Shown: piece by piece, positions 39,805 through 45,792 of the stretch
Numbering within the stretch: position 1 is the first letter of the stretch
How the letters are laid out: every line of letters starts with the position of its first letter
Assembly (NCBI GenBank): GCA_035655455.1
Contig: DASRUL010000031.1
Span: 1-45,792 of the forward strand
Direction of reading: 5' to 3'
Length of the DNA: 45,792 nucleotides
From: JAHFKM01 sp035655455
Lineage (GTDB): Archaea; Nanobdellota; Nanobdellia; SCGC-AAA011-G17; GW2011-AR18
The notes under the pieces: generated by a model
The model's input: only the letters and a program-made list of their open reading frames with translations
What the model was told of the DNA's origin: nothing
The model's database searches: none
Made by a program: the position numbers and the translations under genes

Positions 39805-41027
39805 GATATTCACACGCGTTTATTTTTACACAAAAGGAATCGGGTAAAGATATTGAATCTGTAAGCCATGACTTGACTATTCGTGCAGGACTAGCTTATC
39901 AAGTAGCCGCGGGGCATTATGATTTTCTCCCGCTAGGTACAAGAGTGCTGCGAAAAGTTGAAGGGATTATTCGTGAAGAAATGAATAGAGCTGGTGCACA
40001 AGAGATTGTGATGCCGATCATGCAACCAGCAACACTATGGCAAGAAAGTAAGCGATGGGAAATTTATGGAGAAGAAATGTTTAAACTCAAAAGTAGGACA
40101 GAAAGAGAATTCTGTTTGGGTCCTACTCATGAAGAACTGATTGTTGATTTAGCTAGGGCACATGTTAAATCATACAAAGATTTTCCATTTACACTGTATC
40201 AGTTCGGAACAAAGTTTAGAGATGAAAAGCGGCCTCGAGGTGGACTTCTGCGAGCCAAAGAGTTCGTTATGAAAGATGCATATAGTTTTGACTTGACAGA
40301 AGAAGGCTTAAACGAAAGTTATGATAAGATGCGTGAGGCATATCTCCAGATTTTAAAGAGAGTTGGTGTTACAGCAATCCCAACTATTGCTCAAACGGGA
40401 GAAATGGGTGGTAGTTTTTCTGAGGAATTTATGGCACCATCCTCCGCAGGCGAGGATAAATTCGTTGTTGGTAAAGACGGAAAGGCAAGAAAACTAGAGG
40501 ACATCGCAGAAGGTGTTGAGGGTAATAATGTTCAAGTGGGTATTGAAATATGTCATATATTCAAATTGGGAGCACGATACTCAACGACAATGGGTCTAAC
40601 GTACATGGATCACGACGGAAATCAGCGTCCAGTCATAATGGGCTGCTATGGTATTGGAGTAAGTCGTATGCTTCCTACTGCTATCGAACAAAACCATGAT
40701 GATAAAGGGATTGTTTGGCCTAGTGAGATTGCTCCATTCGATGCTGTTGTGATTCCAATTCGTTATGATAAACAAAGTGTCAGAGAACCAACAGATAAAA
40801 TTTATTCAGAATTATTAGACCGTGGCTTTGACATTCTCTTAGATGATAGAGAAATCTCTCCTGGTGCTAAATTTAAAGACCATGACTTGCTGGGGATACC
40901 CTACAAACTAATAATTGGTGAAAGAGGACTTAAAGATAGTACTGTTGAACTTGAACACCGAAGCGATGGCAGGAAAGAAATAATTGACTTAAGCAATATT
41001 GTTGAGGAATTCGCCAAAAGAAAATGA
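39801..41027 (+). CDS. Prolyl-tRNA synthetase-like protein without a full editing domain
   Basis: A 408-residue class IIa synthetase-like protein. Motif 2 FGTKFRDEKRPRGGLLRAKEF, shown here only in part (FRDEKRPRGGLLRAKEF), the CLGPTHEELI loop and motif 3 MGCYGIGVSRML are all typical of ProRS, and the C-terminal alpha/beta anticodon-binding-type domain is present (about 310-408). Bacterial ProRS is about 570 residues because of an insertion (INS) that edits Ala-tRNA(Pro). Here only about 60 residues remain between GEMGGSFSEEF and HIFKLGARYS, so editing is probably lost. It may be a pathway enzyme that activates proline or a similar amino acid, or a drug-resistant copy. Confidence 0.82.
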   Translation: MRYSHAFIFTQKESGKDIESVSHDLTIRAGLAYQVAAGHYDFLPLGTRVLRKVEGIIREEMNRAGAQEIVMPIMQPATLWQESKRWEIYGEEMFKLKSRTEREFCLGPTHEELIVDLARAHVKSYKDFPFTLYQFGTKFRDEKRPRGGLLRAKEFVMKDAYSFDLTEEGLNESYDKMREAYLQILKRVGVTAIPTIAQTGEMGGSFSEEFMAPSSAGEDKFVVGKDGKARKLEDIAEGVEGNNVQVGIEICHIFKLGARYSTTMGLTYMDHDGNQRPVIMGCYGIGVSRMLPTAIEQNHDDKGIVWPSEIAPFDAVVIPIRYDKQSVREPTDKIYSELLDRGFDILLDDREISPGAKFKDHDLLGIPYKLIIGERGLKDSTVELEHRSDGRKEIIDLSNIVEEFAKRK

Positions 41028-42214
41028 GACTCTCTAAGCAGCTCTTTCAAGATAGGCTGACTGTTCCTGATAATTGGAGAGATTTAGATACTTATAAATT
41101 ATTTGAAGAATGTGGATTTGTTGAATTTCCCTACTCCGGATTTCCTCTGTTTTTGCCAATTGGGAAAAGAGTAATGGAAAGTATTTGTGGTATTATCCGA
41201 AAAGAAGCAGAGACTAGCGGATTTAATGAAGTTTATCTTCCCCTAGTTCAAAGTCGCTCTTTTCTTGAATCTACAGGACGTGCTGATCTTTTTGGAAATG
41301 AGTTTATGGAATTGAAGGATGGTTTAGATGGTTATATTCTATCTCCAACAAATGAAGAAATTTTCTTAGATTTAGCACAGCGAGGATTATCATCCTATCG
41401 GCAACTTCCAGTAAAGATTTATCAAATCGCAGAAAAATTCAGGAATATAAAGAAAGCAAAAGGGATATTACGAAGCAGACAATTTCTGATGTGTGACATG
41501 GTTTCTATGGATGAAACTGAGCAATCTTTGCGTGAATCAGCGTCGTTGTTTGAAAGGTTAGTTGATTCTGTATTTTCTCGAATGAAACTATCACCATTAA
41601 GAGTTGAGAAGAACGATGGAAAATACGTTGATTATCTCATACAATGTAAAGAAGGGGAGACCAGCATTTCTGTTGATAGTGAAGGCAAAGCTCACTATGC
41701 AGGAGATGACGATAGAGGTATTACAAAAGGATCAAGTGTTGCCATGTATTTTATTTTTGAGCAGATCGGAAGCCAAAATCCAACCTATCAATCTGACAGA
41801 GGAACTAGAAAAGAGATATATTTAGGAACATATGGGTTTGGGATACAACGATGTTTCCATGCGGCAGTTGAAATCTATAAAGATCACTTAGGGATAAATT
41901 TTCCAGATAGCATCAGACCATTTGATGTTTCCATAGTTGTCATGAATCCGGACGATGGTGAACAAATGGCAAGAAGTATTAATTATTATAATTCATTATC
42001 TGGTGATGGAAGAAAAGTGATGTTAGATGATAGGCATGGAAAAACCCTGAAAGAAAAAGCTGAATTTGCAGATTTTTATGGAGTTCCGGTAAAATTAGTA
42101 ATTGGTAGAAAAGAGATAGAAACTGGTTCTGTTACAATAAAGAAGCGAGGAGACCGGCAAGGAGAATTAATCAATTTTAATCAACAATCAGTGGGGGTAT
42201 ATATCAATGGATGA
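41024..42214 (+). CDS. Second, more diverged ProRS-like protein
   Basis: A 396-residue protein, also class IIa: YILSPTNEEIFLDLA replaces GPTHEE, motif 2 is KFRNIKKAKGILRSRQF, and motif 3 GTYGFGIQRCFHAA keeps the arginine. The C-terminal domain (PFDVSIVVMN, LDDRHGKTLKEKAEFADF) matches the anticodon-binding fold. Several otherwise conserved residues differ from the neighbour at 39801 (RDEKRPRGG becomes RNIKKAKG), so the amino acid or the acceptor may be different. The two genes overlap by four bases and could form a heterodimer. Confidence 0.75.
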   Translation: MRLSKQLFQDRLTVPDNWRDLDTYKLFEECGFVEFPYSGFPLFLPIGKRVMESICGIIRKEAETSGFNEVYLPLVQSRSFLESTGRADLFGNEFMELKDGLDGYILSPTNEEIFLDLAQRGLSSYRQLPVKIYQIAEKFRNIKKAKGILRSRQFLMCDMVSMDETEQSLRESASLFERLVDSVFSRMKLSPLRVEKNDGKYVDYLIQCKEGETSISVDSEGKAHYAGDDDRGITKGSSVAMYFIFEQIGSQNPTYQSDRGTRKEIYLGTYGFGIQRCFHAAVEIYKDHLGINFPDSIRPFDVSIVVMNPDDGEQMARSINYYNSLSGDGRKVMLDDRHGKTLKEKAEFADFYGVPVKLVIGRKEIETGSVTIKKRGDRQGELINFNQQSVGVYING

Positions 42215-42638
42215 TTGTCTTTTCTGTGGAATTGTAGAAGAGAGAATTCCTGCTTACAAGATTTATGAAGACGATAGGCATGTTGGGGTTCTCGATATTT
42301 ATCCTGCTGTTCGTGGTCAATCACTAGTGTTGCCAAAAAAACATTTTGGAAGTTATGTTTTTGAAATGCAGGAGAATGATTATATTGCTTTAATGGTGGC
42401 CTCTAAAAATGTAGCTAGGTTAACTGATGAGAAATTAGGATCTTTAAGAATGTGTATGGTAATGGAAGGTATGGAAGTTGATCATGCTCATATTAAGTTA
42501 TATCCTATTTATGAAGTTCTTACCAACATTGCTTCTGGAACAATTGATTTAAACAAGTATCCTGGGTATATAAGTACCAAACACGGAGAAAGTATGAGTG
42601 ATTCTGAACTTGAGAAGATATTAGCAAGATTTAAATAA
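42207..42638 (+). CDS. HIT-family hydrolase with altered triad
   Basis: A 143-residue protein of the Hint branch. CLFCGIV with its cysteine pair starts the protein, and VLPKKHFGSYV is the usual following strand. The triad region reads DHAHIKLYP: H93 and the nucleophile-position H95 are kept, but the third histidine is K97. HIT proteins cleave phosphoramidate or acyl bonds on AMP, including aminoacyl-AMP, and some protect against peptide-nucleotide antibiotics. It overlaps the preceding gene by eight bases. With the MccF-like gene next to it, a role in breaking or handling aminoacyl-nucleotides is likely. Confidence 0.85.
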   Translation: MDDCLFCGIVEERIPAYKIYEDDRHVGVLDIYPAVRGQSLVLPKKHFGSYVFEMQENDYIALMVASKNVARLTDEKLGSLRMCMVMEGMEVDHAHIKLYPIYEVLTNIASGTIDLNKYPGYISTKHGESMSDSELEKILARFK

Positions 42639-42663
42639 AAGAATTAAACACATCCTATTTAAC

Positions 42664-43692
42664 ATGATCAAACCTAAAAAGCTCAAGAAGAGGGATACTA
42701 TTGCCATTATATCTCCATCTAGCGGGTTAGCAAAACTATTTCCTCACAGAATCGAACGTGCTAAGAACGCTTTGGAACAATTAGGGTTTAACGTAAAATT
42801 ATTCCCTACTACTTCAAAATTTAATAATGGAAAAGCGGGAACAGTAGCTGAGCGAGTTACTGATATTCATAATGCATTCTCAGATAAAAGCATTAAAGCA
42901 ATTATATGTGCAATCGGAGGTCTGTCATCCAACGAACTCCTAGAGAAGATGGATTATGATTTGATTAAAAAAAATCCTAAAATATTTTGTGGCTACTCTG
43001 ACATCACTCTTTTACATTGCGCATTCCAAAAAAAATCTAATCTTGTAACATTTTATGGACCCTGTGCAATGACTCAGTTGGGAGAATATCCTGAACCATT
43101 GAAATATACGGTTGATTTCTTCCTAAAGGCAGTAGCAAGTGATAAACCAGTTAGTATAATATCTTCTTCGGAAAAATGGACTGATGAAGTATTAGATTGG
43201 GGTACTAAGGAAGATTTGAAAAGACCACGAAAACTTTTGTCTAATCAAAGGCATGTATGGCTAAAAGAAGGCAAAGCAGAAGGCAAAATTGTGGGTGGCT
43301 GTTTGTATTCTCTTCTTCAGGTTAAGGGGACAGAATATGACATAGATTATAATGATAAAATTCTTTTTATAGAAGTGCCAGAAGGAGAAGATTTCACAAA
43401 AGGAACACCACTCTCATATGTTGATTCACAGCTGATGGATTTAAGAAATGCAGGTGTGTTTGATAAGATTAAAGGGCTTATTGTAGGGATGTCTTTCGGG
43501 TATGGTGAAAATGAACAAAATGAATTTAAAGAACTGGTTAGGAACCATACACATAGATATACCTTTCCTGTTTTATTCAACGCAAATATGGGCCATGCTG
43601 ATCCGATTATCACTATACCACTAGGAGTTAAAGCAAATTTGGATTCTCGTAGTAATTTATTTTCAATAGATGAATCTGGAACAGAATCATAA
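42664..43692 (+). CDS. MccF-like S66-family serine peptidase (microcin C self-immunity type)
   Basis: A 342-residue protein. The nucleophile is S112 in CGYSDIT, with E237 (FIEVPEGE) and H311 (ANMGHADP) completing the Ser-Glu-His triad of S66 peptidases. The section VLDWGTKEDLKRPRKLL to VGGCLYSLLQV matches the MccF type rather than the cell-wall LD-carboxypeptidase LdcA, and Archaea have no murein. MccF cuts the bond between the amino acid and the nucleotide in processed microcin C and other aminoacyl sulfamates. Last gene of the operon, 25 bp after the HIT gene; the 18-bp repeat arm follows its stop at once. Confidence 0.85.
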   Translation: MIKPKKLKKRDTIAIISPSSGLAKLFPHRIERAKNALEQLGFNVKLFPTTSKFNNGKAGTVAERVTDIHNAFSDKSIKAIICAIGGLSSNELLEKMDYDLIKKNPKIFCGYSDITLLHCAFQKKSNLVTFYGPCAMTQLGEYPEPLKYTVDFFLKAVASDKPVSIISSSEKWTDEVLDWGTKEDLKRPRKLLSNQRHVWLKEGKAEGKIVGGCLYSLLQVKGTEYDIDYNDKILFIEVPEGEDFTKGTPLSYVDSQLMDLRNAGVFDKIKGLIVGMSFGYGENEQNEFKELVRNHTHRYTFPVLFNANMGHADPIITIPLGVKANLDSRSNLFSIDESGTES

Positions 43693-43710
43693 GCGCCCCG
43701 ATTTTTCTAA
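43693..43710 (-). repeat. 18-bp inverted repeat, right arm
   Basis: GCGCCCCGATTTTTCTAA, the exact reverse complement of 35739-35756. It begins at the base after the stop codon of the MccF-like gene. The T-run inside it could also help end transcription. Confidence 0.95.
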
Positions 43711-43806
43711 GTTTAATTCGCAAAATTTGGACGAAATGTAATGGAGTCGCTAAACGTACGTTAGAGGAAGTTTCAATTTCTTAGGTTGTTTTATAGTTTA
43801 GCGAAA

Positions 43807-43859
43807 GCAAGAACGTCCACATTCCCAGCGAGAGCACCGTAGTGCCACGAAAAAATTAC
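43807..43859 (-). repeat. Diverged inverted copy of the 80-bp repeat
   Basis: Read on the minus strand it gives TTTTTTCGTGGC, then about 16 extra bases, then TGGGAATGTGGACGTTCTTGC, against TTTTTTCGTGGC TGGGAATGTAG TTCTTGC in the 80-bp copies. It faces the left copy across the island. Confidence 0.75.
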
Positions 43860-43870
43860 GCCTAACGTAT

Positions 43871-44011
43871 GGGGTTTACAGAAGTGGTAATCCCTCCAAA
43901 AATTTCTCCTCGATTTTTGAGGCAACCCACAAAAATCAGAGCTGAGAAATTTTTGAGATCTGGATTGACATTTTGGAATTTTACGAGCCGAGTAAAATTC
44001 CTGTAAACCCC
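43871..44011. repeat. Nested hairpins in the 565-bp gap after the island
   Basis: The gap 43693-44257 has no gene that I accept. Outer arms GGGGTTTACAG (43871-43881) and CTGTAAACCCC (44001-44011) are exact complements. Inside are AAAAATTTCTC (43898-43908) with GAGAAATTTTT (43944-43954), enclosing GATTTTTG (43912-43919) with CAAAAATC (43930-43937), and a perfect 10-bp hairpin GGAATTTTAC-GAGCCGA-GTAAAATTCC (43975-44001). This could be a structured RNA or the ends of a small mobile element. Confidence 0.8.
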
Positions 44012-44027
44012 TGTTTGCCGACCCGAC
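44011..44027 (+). repeat. 17-bp direct repeat, copy 1
   Basis: CTGTTTGCCGACCCGAC here is identical to 45534-45550, where it runs straight into the 80-bp repeat. Confidence 0.9.
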
Positions 44028-44072
44028 CGTAGCGACCGAGAGTAAAATTCCGTTATCAAATAGCGAGGGAGC

Positions 44073-44152
44073 AAAGGGAGAGCGCAGCGTGGCTTGAGCC
44101 GCAGCGAAAGAGTTTTTTCAGCGTCGAGAAGGTAGGGGCTGCCGTAGTTTTC
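44073..44152 (+). repeat. Diverged direct copy of the 80-bp repeat
   Basis: Shared blocks are GGAGAGCGCAGCG, AGTTTTTTC and TGCCGTAGTTTT (against TGCTGTAGTTTT), in the same order as in the 80-bp repeat; the bases between differ. It lies directly upstream of the MNT/HEPN promoter. Confidence 0.6.
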
Positions 44153-44225
44153 TGAAATGAATTGGTGATTAGAACACGAGCAGAGCGAGACAAGAATTAG
44201 GGGGCTTTGGCGTTCAAAATCGTAA

Positions 44226-44235
44226 GCTTTAAATA
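44226..44235 (+). promoter_or_regulatory. TATA box of the MNT-HEPN operon
   Basis: GCTTTAAATA lies 23-32 nt before the ATG at 44258. It decides that start, since the open frame extends to 44207. The stretch TGTACGTTATTTGTACCGATATGTACG behind it holds the repeated half-sites TGTACGTTA and GTAC, given here as short words only, which may be an autoregulatory site. Confidence 0.45.
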
Positions 44236-44257
44236 TGTGTACGTTATTTGTACCGAT

Positions 44258-44860
44258 ATGTACGTTAATCATACATTATTGAGTTTGACTGAAACAATGA
44301 TTCTAGATGTATTTCTAGACTTGAAAAGGCATTATTTTGCTGAATTAATTAAAGTTGCTAAGTTAACTCGTCCAAGGACTTTAAGGGTGTTGAGAAAATT
44401 AGTTAAGCAGGGAATATTAGAGGTAAGTGCAGAAGCCAATGTTAAATATTATTCCCTTAAAAAAACCTCTTTAGTGTATAGTACGCTTGGTTTAGTTGAA
44501 TATAACCGCTCATTGCTTTTTCTCGTAAAAAATAAGACTCTCGCAAGAGCTTTAGATATGCTCAAAGAGAAGTATGCGGATTACTCAGTTATGCTTGTTT
44601 TTGGTTCAGTAGTAAAGGGATATGCTACCAAAACTTCTGATGTTGATCTTCTTTTGCTCAAAGAGAATGTTTCTCAAAGTGATATTAAGAGAATAGAAGA
44701 TATTGTAGATTTGATAAATGGACGAACAGGCTTAAAAATAAGCCCCTATTTCATGGCTTTAGATGAATTTAAGAAAAAAAATGATTTAGCAAAACAGGCG
44801 ATAACTGATCATATTTTAATTGAGGGAGCAGAGTTATTTTTTAGGATGGTGCTAACATGA
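44258..44860 (+). CDS. HTH-nucleotidyltransferase (MNT) antitoxin-like protein
   Basis: A 200-residue protein. An N-terminal winged helix (residues about 18-60, LTRPRTLRVLRKLVKQGILE) is followed by a minimal nucleotidyltransferase domain, with VFGSVVKGYATKTSDVDLLL as the GSxxxG(x)nSDxD catalytic motif. MNT proteins of this kind modify or block a HEPN partner, for example by adding AMP to it. The partner gene follows with a four-base overlap. The winged helix makes it a likely repressor of its own operon. Confidence 0.85.
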   Translation: MYVNHTLLSLTETMILDVFLDLKRHYFAELIKVAKLTRPRTLRVLRKLVKQGILEVSAEANVKYYSLKKTSLVYSTLGLVEYNRSLLFLVKNKTLARALDMLKEKYADYSVMLVFGSVVKGYATKTSDVDLLLLKENVSQSDIKRIEDIVDLINGRTGLKISPYFMALDEFKKKNDLAKQAITDHILIEGAELFFRMVLT

Positions 44861-45417
44861 ACGAAGAGAAACCAAAGAAGTGGCAAATATGGTTAGAGAA
44901 CACAAAAACCCTCAACAGAGATTTCAAGAAGTACGTCCGACAGCATATTATTCGTAAAATAGAGTCTTCACCATCTCTTTCAAAAATTCATCTTGATAAA
45001 TCGTATCATAATCTCGATTTCGCCAATTTTACGGTGCAAAATCAGCAGAATATCAATAAGCGAATTGAAGACGAAACATATTACGATTGGGTTATTGTCA
45101 TTGCTTATTATGCGATGTATCATGCTGCCATGGCGTTGCTCTACAAAATGGGGTACAAAGCTGGCACTCATCTGGCTACGATTTGTGTTCTCTGTAAAGA
45201 ATGTCTTGGAAAAACATTAGAGAAGAAGGATATTGAGAATCTCTCAGCTATTCTGGAGCTAAGCGAGGACGAGATTAAAGAAATAGGGAGAGCAAAAGAA
45301 CGCAGAGAAAAAGCAAGTTACTCTGGAAGTGTATCATTTGAAAAGCATTTGGCAGAAATGACGCTGGACGATGCAAGGAAATTTATCAATAAAGTGGCGG
45401 ACATTCTCAATATGTAA
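44857..45417 (+). CDS. HEPN-domain toxin-like protein
   Basis: A 186-residue all-helical protein. YDWVIVIAYYAMYHAAMALL, then KMGYKAGTHLATICVL is the typical core of HEPN domains, with a later conserved RRE-KASY section (RREKASYSG). HEPN proteins are often RNases with an Rx4-6H site; a clear form of that site is not obvious here, so activity is uncertain. Paired with the MNT gene at 44258 as a toxin-antitoxin module. Confidence 0.82.
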   Translation: MNEEKPKKWQIWLENTKTLNRDFKKYVRQHIIRKIESSPSLSKIHLDKSYHNLDFANFTVQNQQNINKRIEDETYYDWVIVIAYYAMYHAAMALLYKMGYKAGTHLATICVLCKECLGKTLEKKDIENLSAILELSEDEIKEIGRAKERREKASYSGSVSFEKHLAEMTLDDARKFINKVADILNM

Positions 45418-45533
45418 AGTTGTAACTACAGAGTAGTTTTATACAGATAGCTTTATAAGAAGAATTTTATTTTTTTTTGTAGAGAATTGAAGATTTAAAT
45501 GGTGTTGGTGGGAGGATTGTGGGACGGCTTCCG

Positions 45534-45627
45534 CTGTTTGCCGACCCGACGACTGAAAGGAGGAGAGCGCAGCGGGGTGCGAAGCAAGTTTTTTCGTGGC
45601 TGGGAATGTAGTTCTTGCTGTAGTTTT
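45534..45627 (+). repeat. 17-bp repeat (copy 2) joined to the 80-bp direct repeat (copy 2)
   Basis: CTGTTTGCCGACCCGAC (45534-45550) repeats 44011-44027; 45548-45627 repeats 35640-35719 without a mismatch. The gap 45418-45740 holds nothing else that I can support. The short frames across it on both strands are translations of the repeat. Confidence 0.93.
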
Positions 45628-45740
45628 ATGGTACTTTGCAAAGATAAAGTCACTCTGAAAGAGGCTAAAGTTAGGGGGTCGCTTTTGGAATAGTAATCTT
45701 TTTAATGGAGTAGGCATATTTGTACATAAAAGAGGCTGAA

Positions 45741-45792
45741 ATGAGAGAATCTGAAATACTGGAATTGAAGAAGTCAACGTCAGAGTTGAAAG
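45741..45792 (+). CDS. Start of a probable AlbA_2/Schlafen-type regulator, cut by the window end
   Basis: Only 17 codons are visible: MRESEILELKKSTSELK. An N-terminal E-x-LELK-x-S-x-x-E motif is typical of the AlbA_2 (Schlafen-like) domain of putative ATP-binding regulators and RecG-like proteins. The rest lies outside the window, so the call is tentative. It follows the 80-bp repeat and may be the next accessory module. Confidence 0.5.
   Translation, partial: MRESEILELKKSTSELK

Larger units (their letters stand above)
35640..43859. mobile_element. Accessory island bounded by inverted repeats, carrying an aaRS-like gene cluster
   Basis: The left end (80-bp repeat, then the 18-bp arm at 35739-35756) is mirrored on the right by the 18-bp arm at 43693-43710 and a diverged inverted copy of the repeat at 43807-43859. 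Outside the 18-bp arms the sequences also match partly (TTTTGTGAATTAAA against the reverse of TTTAATTCGCAAAA). Inside, codons end mostly in A or T (AAT, TTA, ATT), whereas nearby plus-strand core genes prefer AAC, CTC and ATC. No transposase or integrase lies inside, so mobilisation would need help from elsewhere. Acquired origin is inference. Confidence 0.5.

Noticed and set aside
43862..44272. 136-codon minus-strand frame in the gap after the island
   Set aside because: It runs through the nested hairpins and diverged repeats and overlaps the MNT promoter; its translation shows repeat-derived sequence and no fold-like pattern.
45439..45777. Frames on both strands across the right-hand repeats (also 45499-45693)
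   Set aside because: They are translations of the 80-bp repeat and its flanks, with no promoter of their own.
1..45792. CRISPR array or cas genes
   Set aside because: No regularly spaced short repeats with unique spacers were found; the repeats seen are isolated pairs.

Overview
The window comes from an archaeal chromosome, most likely a DPANN lineage of the Woesearchaeota/Pacearchaeota type. The archaeal evidence is RNA polymerase subunit Rpo7, Spt4, ribosomal proteins S24e and S27ae, an XPD-type helicase, TATA boxes about 25-35 nt before many start codons, and a tRNA gene with introns. As in many DPANN genomes there is also a bacterial-type DNA gyrase and a B12-type ribonucleotide reductase. 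The lineage is inferred from gene content and protein style, not from a tree.

Layout. Positions 1-1321 are a mobile edge: the end of a transposase that has cut a MazG-like gene, and a tyrosine recombinase. Positions 1456-2943 hold a small membrane protein, a C39-like protease and a DUF1461 membrane protein. Positions 2969-10087 (minus strand) are a tightly packed gyrase operon, gyrB - 79-residue protein - gyrA - methyltransferase, with an HNH-type intein inserted in GyrA just before the catalytic tyrosine. Positions 10409-13013 hold a PIN protein, an inositol-monophosphatase-family enzyme, a tyrosyl-tRNA synthetase fragment and two unknown genes. Positions 13152-14363 are the rpo7-spt4-rps24e-rps27ae operon, followed by a VapBC pair. 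A repeat protein and smc are divergent at about 16450. Positions 19972-26306 (minus strand) are a surface-protein cluster. A tRNA-Trp gene that appears to carry two introns lies at 26553-26688, followed by two tiny promoter-bearing genes set between repeats. Positions 27843-31134 are a class II ribonucleotide reductase operon that ends in a PIN protein; an XPD-family helicase is divergent from it. Three envelope-type genes follow up to 35606.

The most striking region is 35640-43859. It is an AT-rich island whose codon use differs from the core genes and whose ends are inverted repeats: a perfect 18-bp pair plus weaker outer similarity. One divergently transcribed operator/promoter region separates a tandem Lrp/AsnC-like regulator from seven tightly spaced genes: a stand-alone AsnRS/AspRS-like catalytic core, a NIF3-family protein, a methyltransferase, two ProRS-like proteins without a full editing domain, a HIT hydrolase and an MccF-like S66 peptidase. 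Aminoacyl-adenylate-forming enzymes next to two protein families that destroy aminoacyl-nucleotides suggest that the island makes, and protects against, an aminoacyl- or peptidyl-nucleotide compound of the microcin C kind. This is inference, but it is the best candidate for an undescribed system here. An 80-bp sequence at the left end of the island recurs perfectly at 45548-45627, beyond a HEPN/MNT toxin-antitoxin pair, so repeats of one family bound successive accessory modules. The window ends in the first codons of a probable AlbA_2-domain protein.
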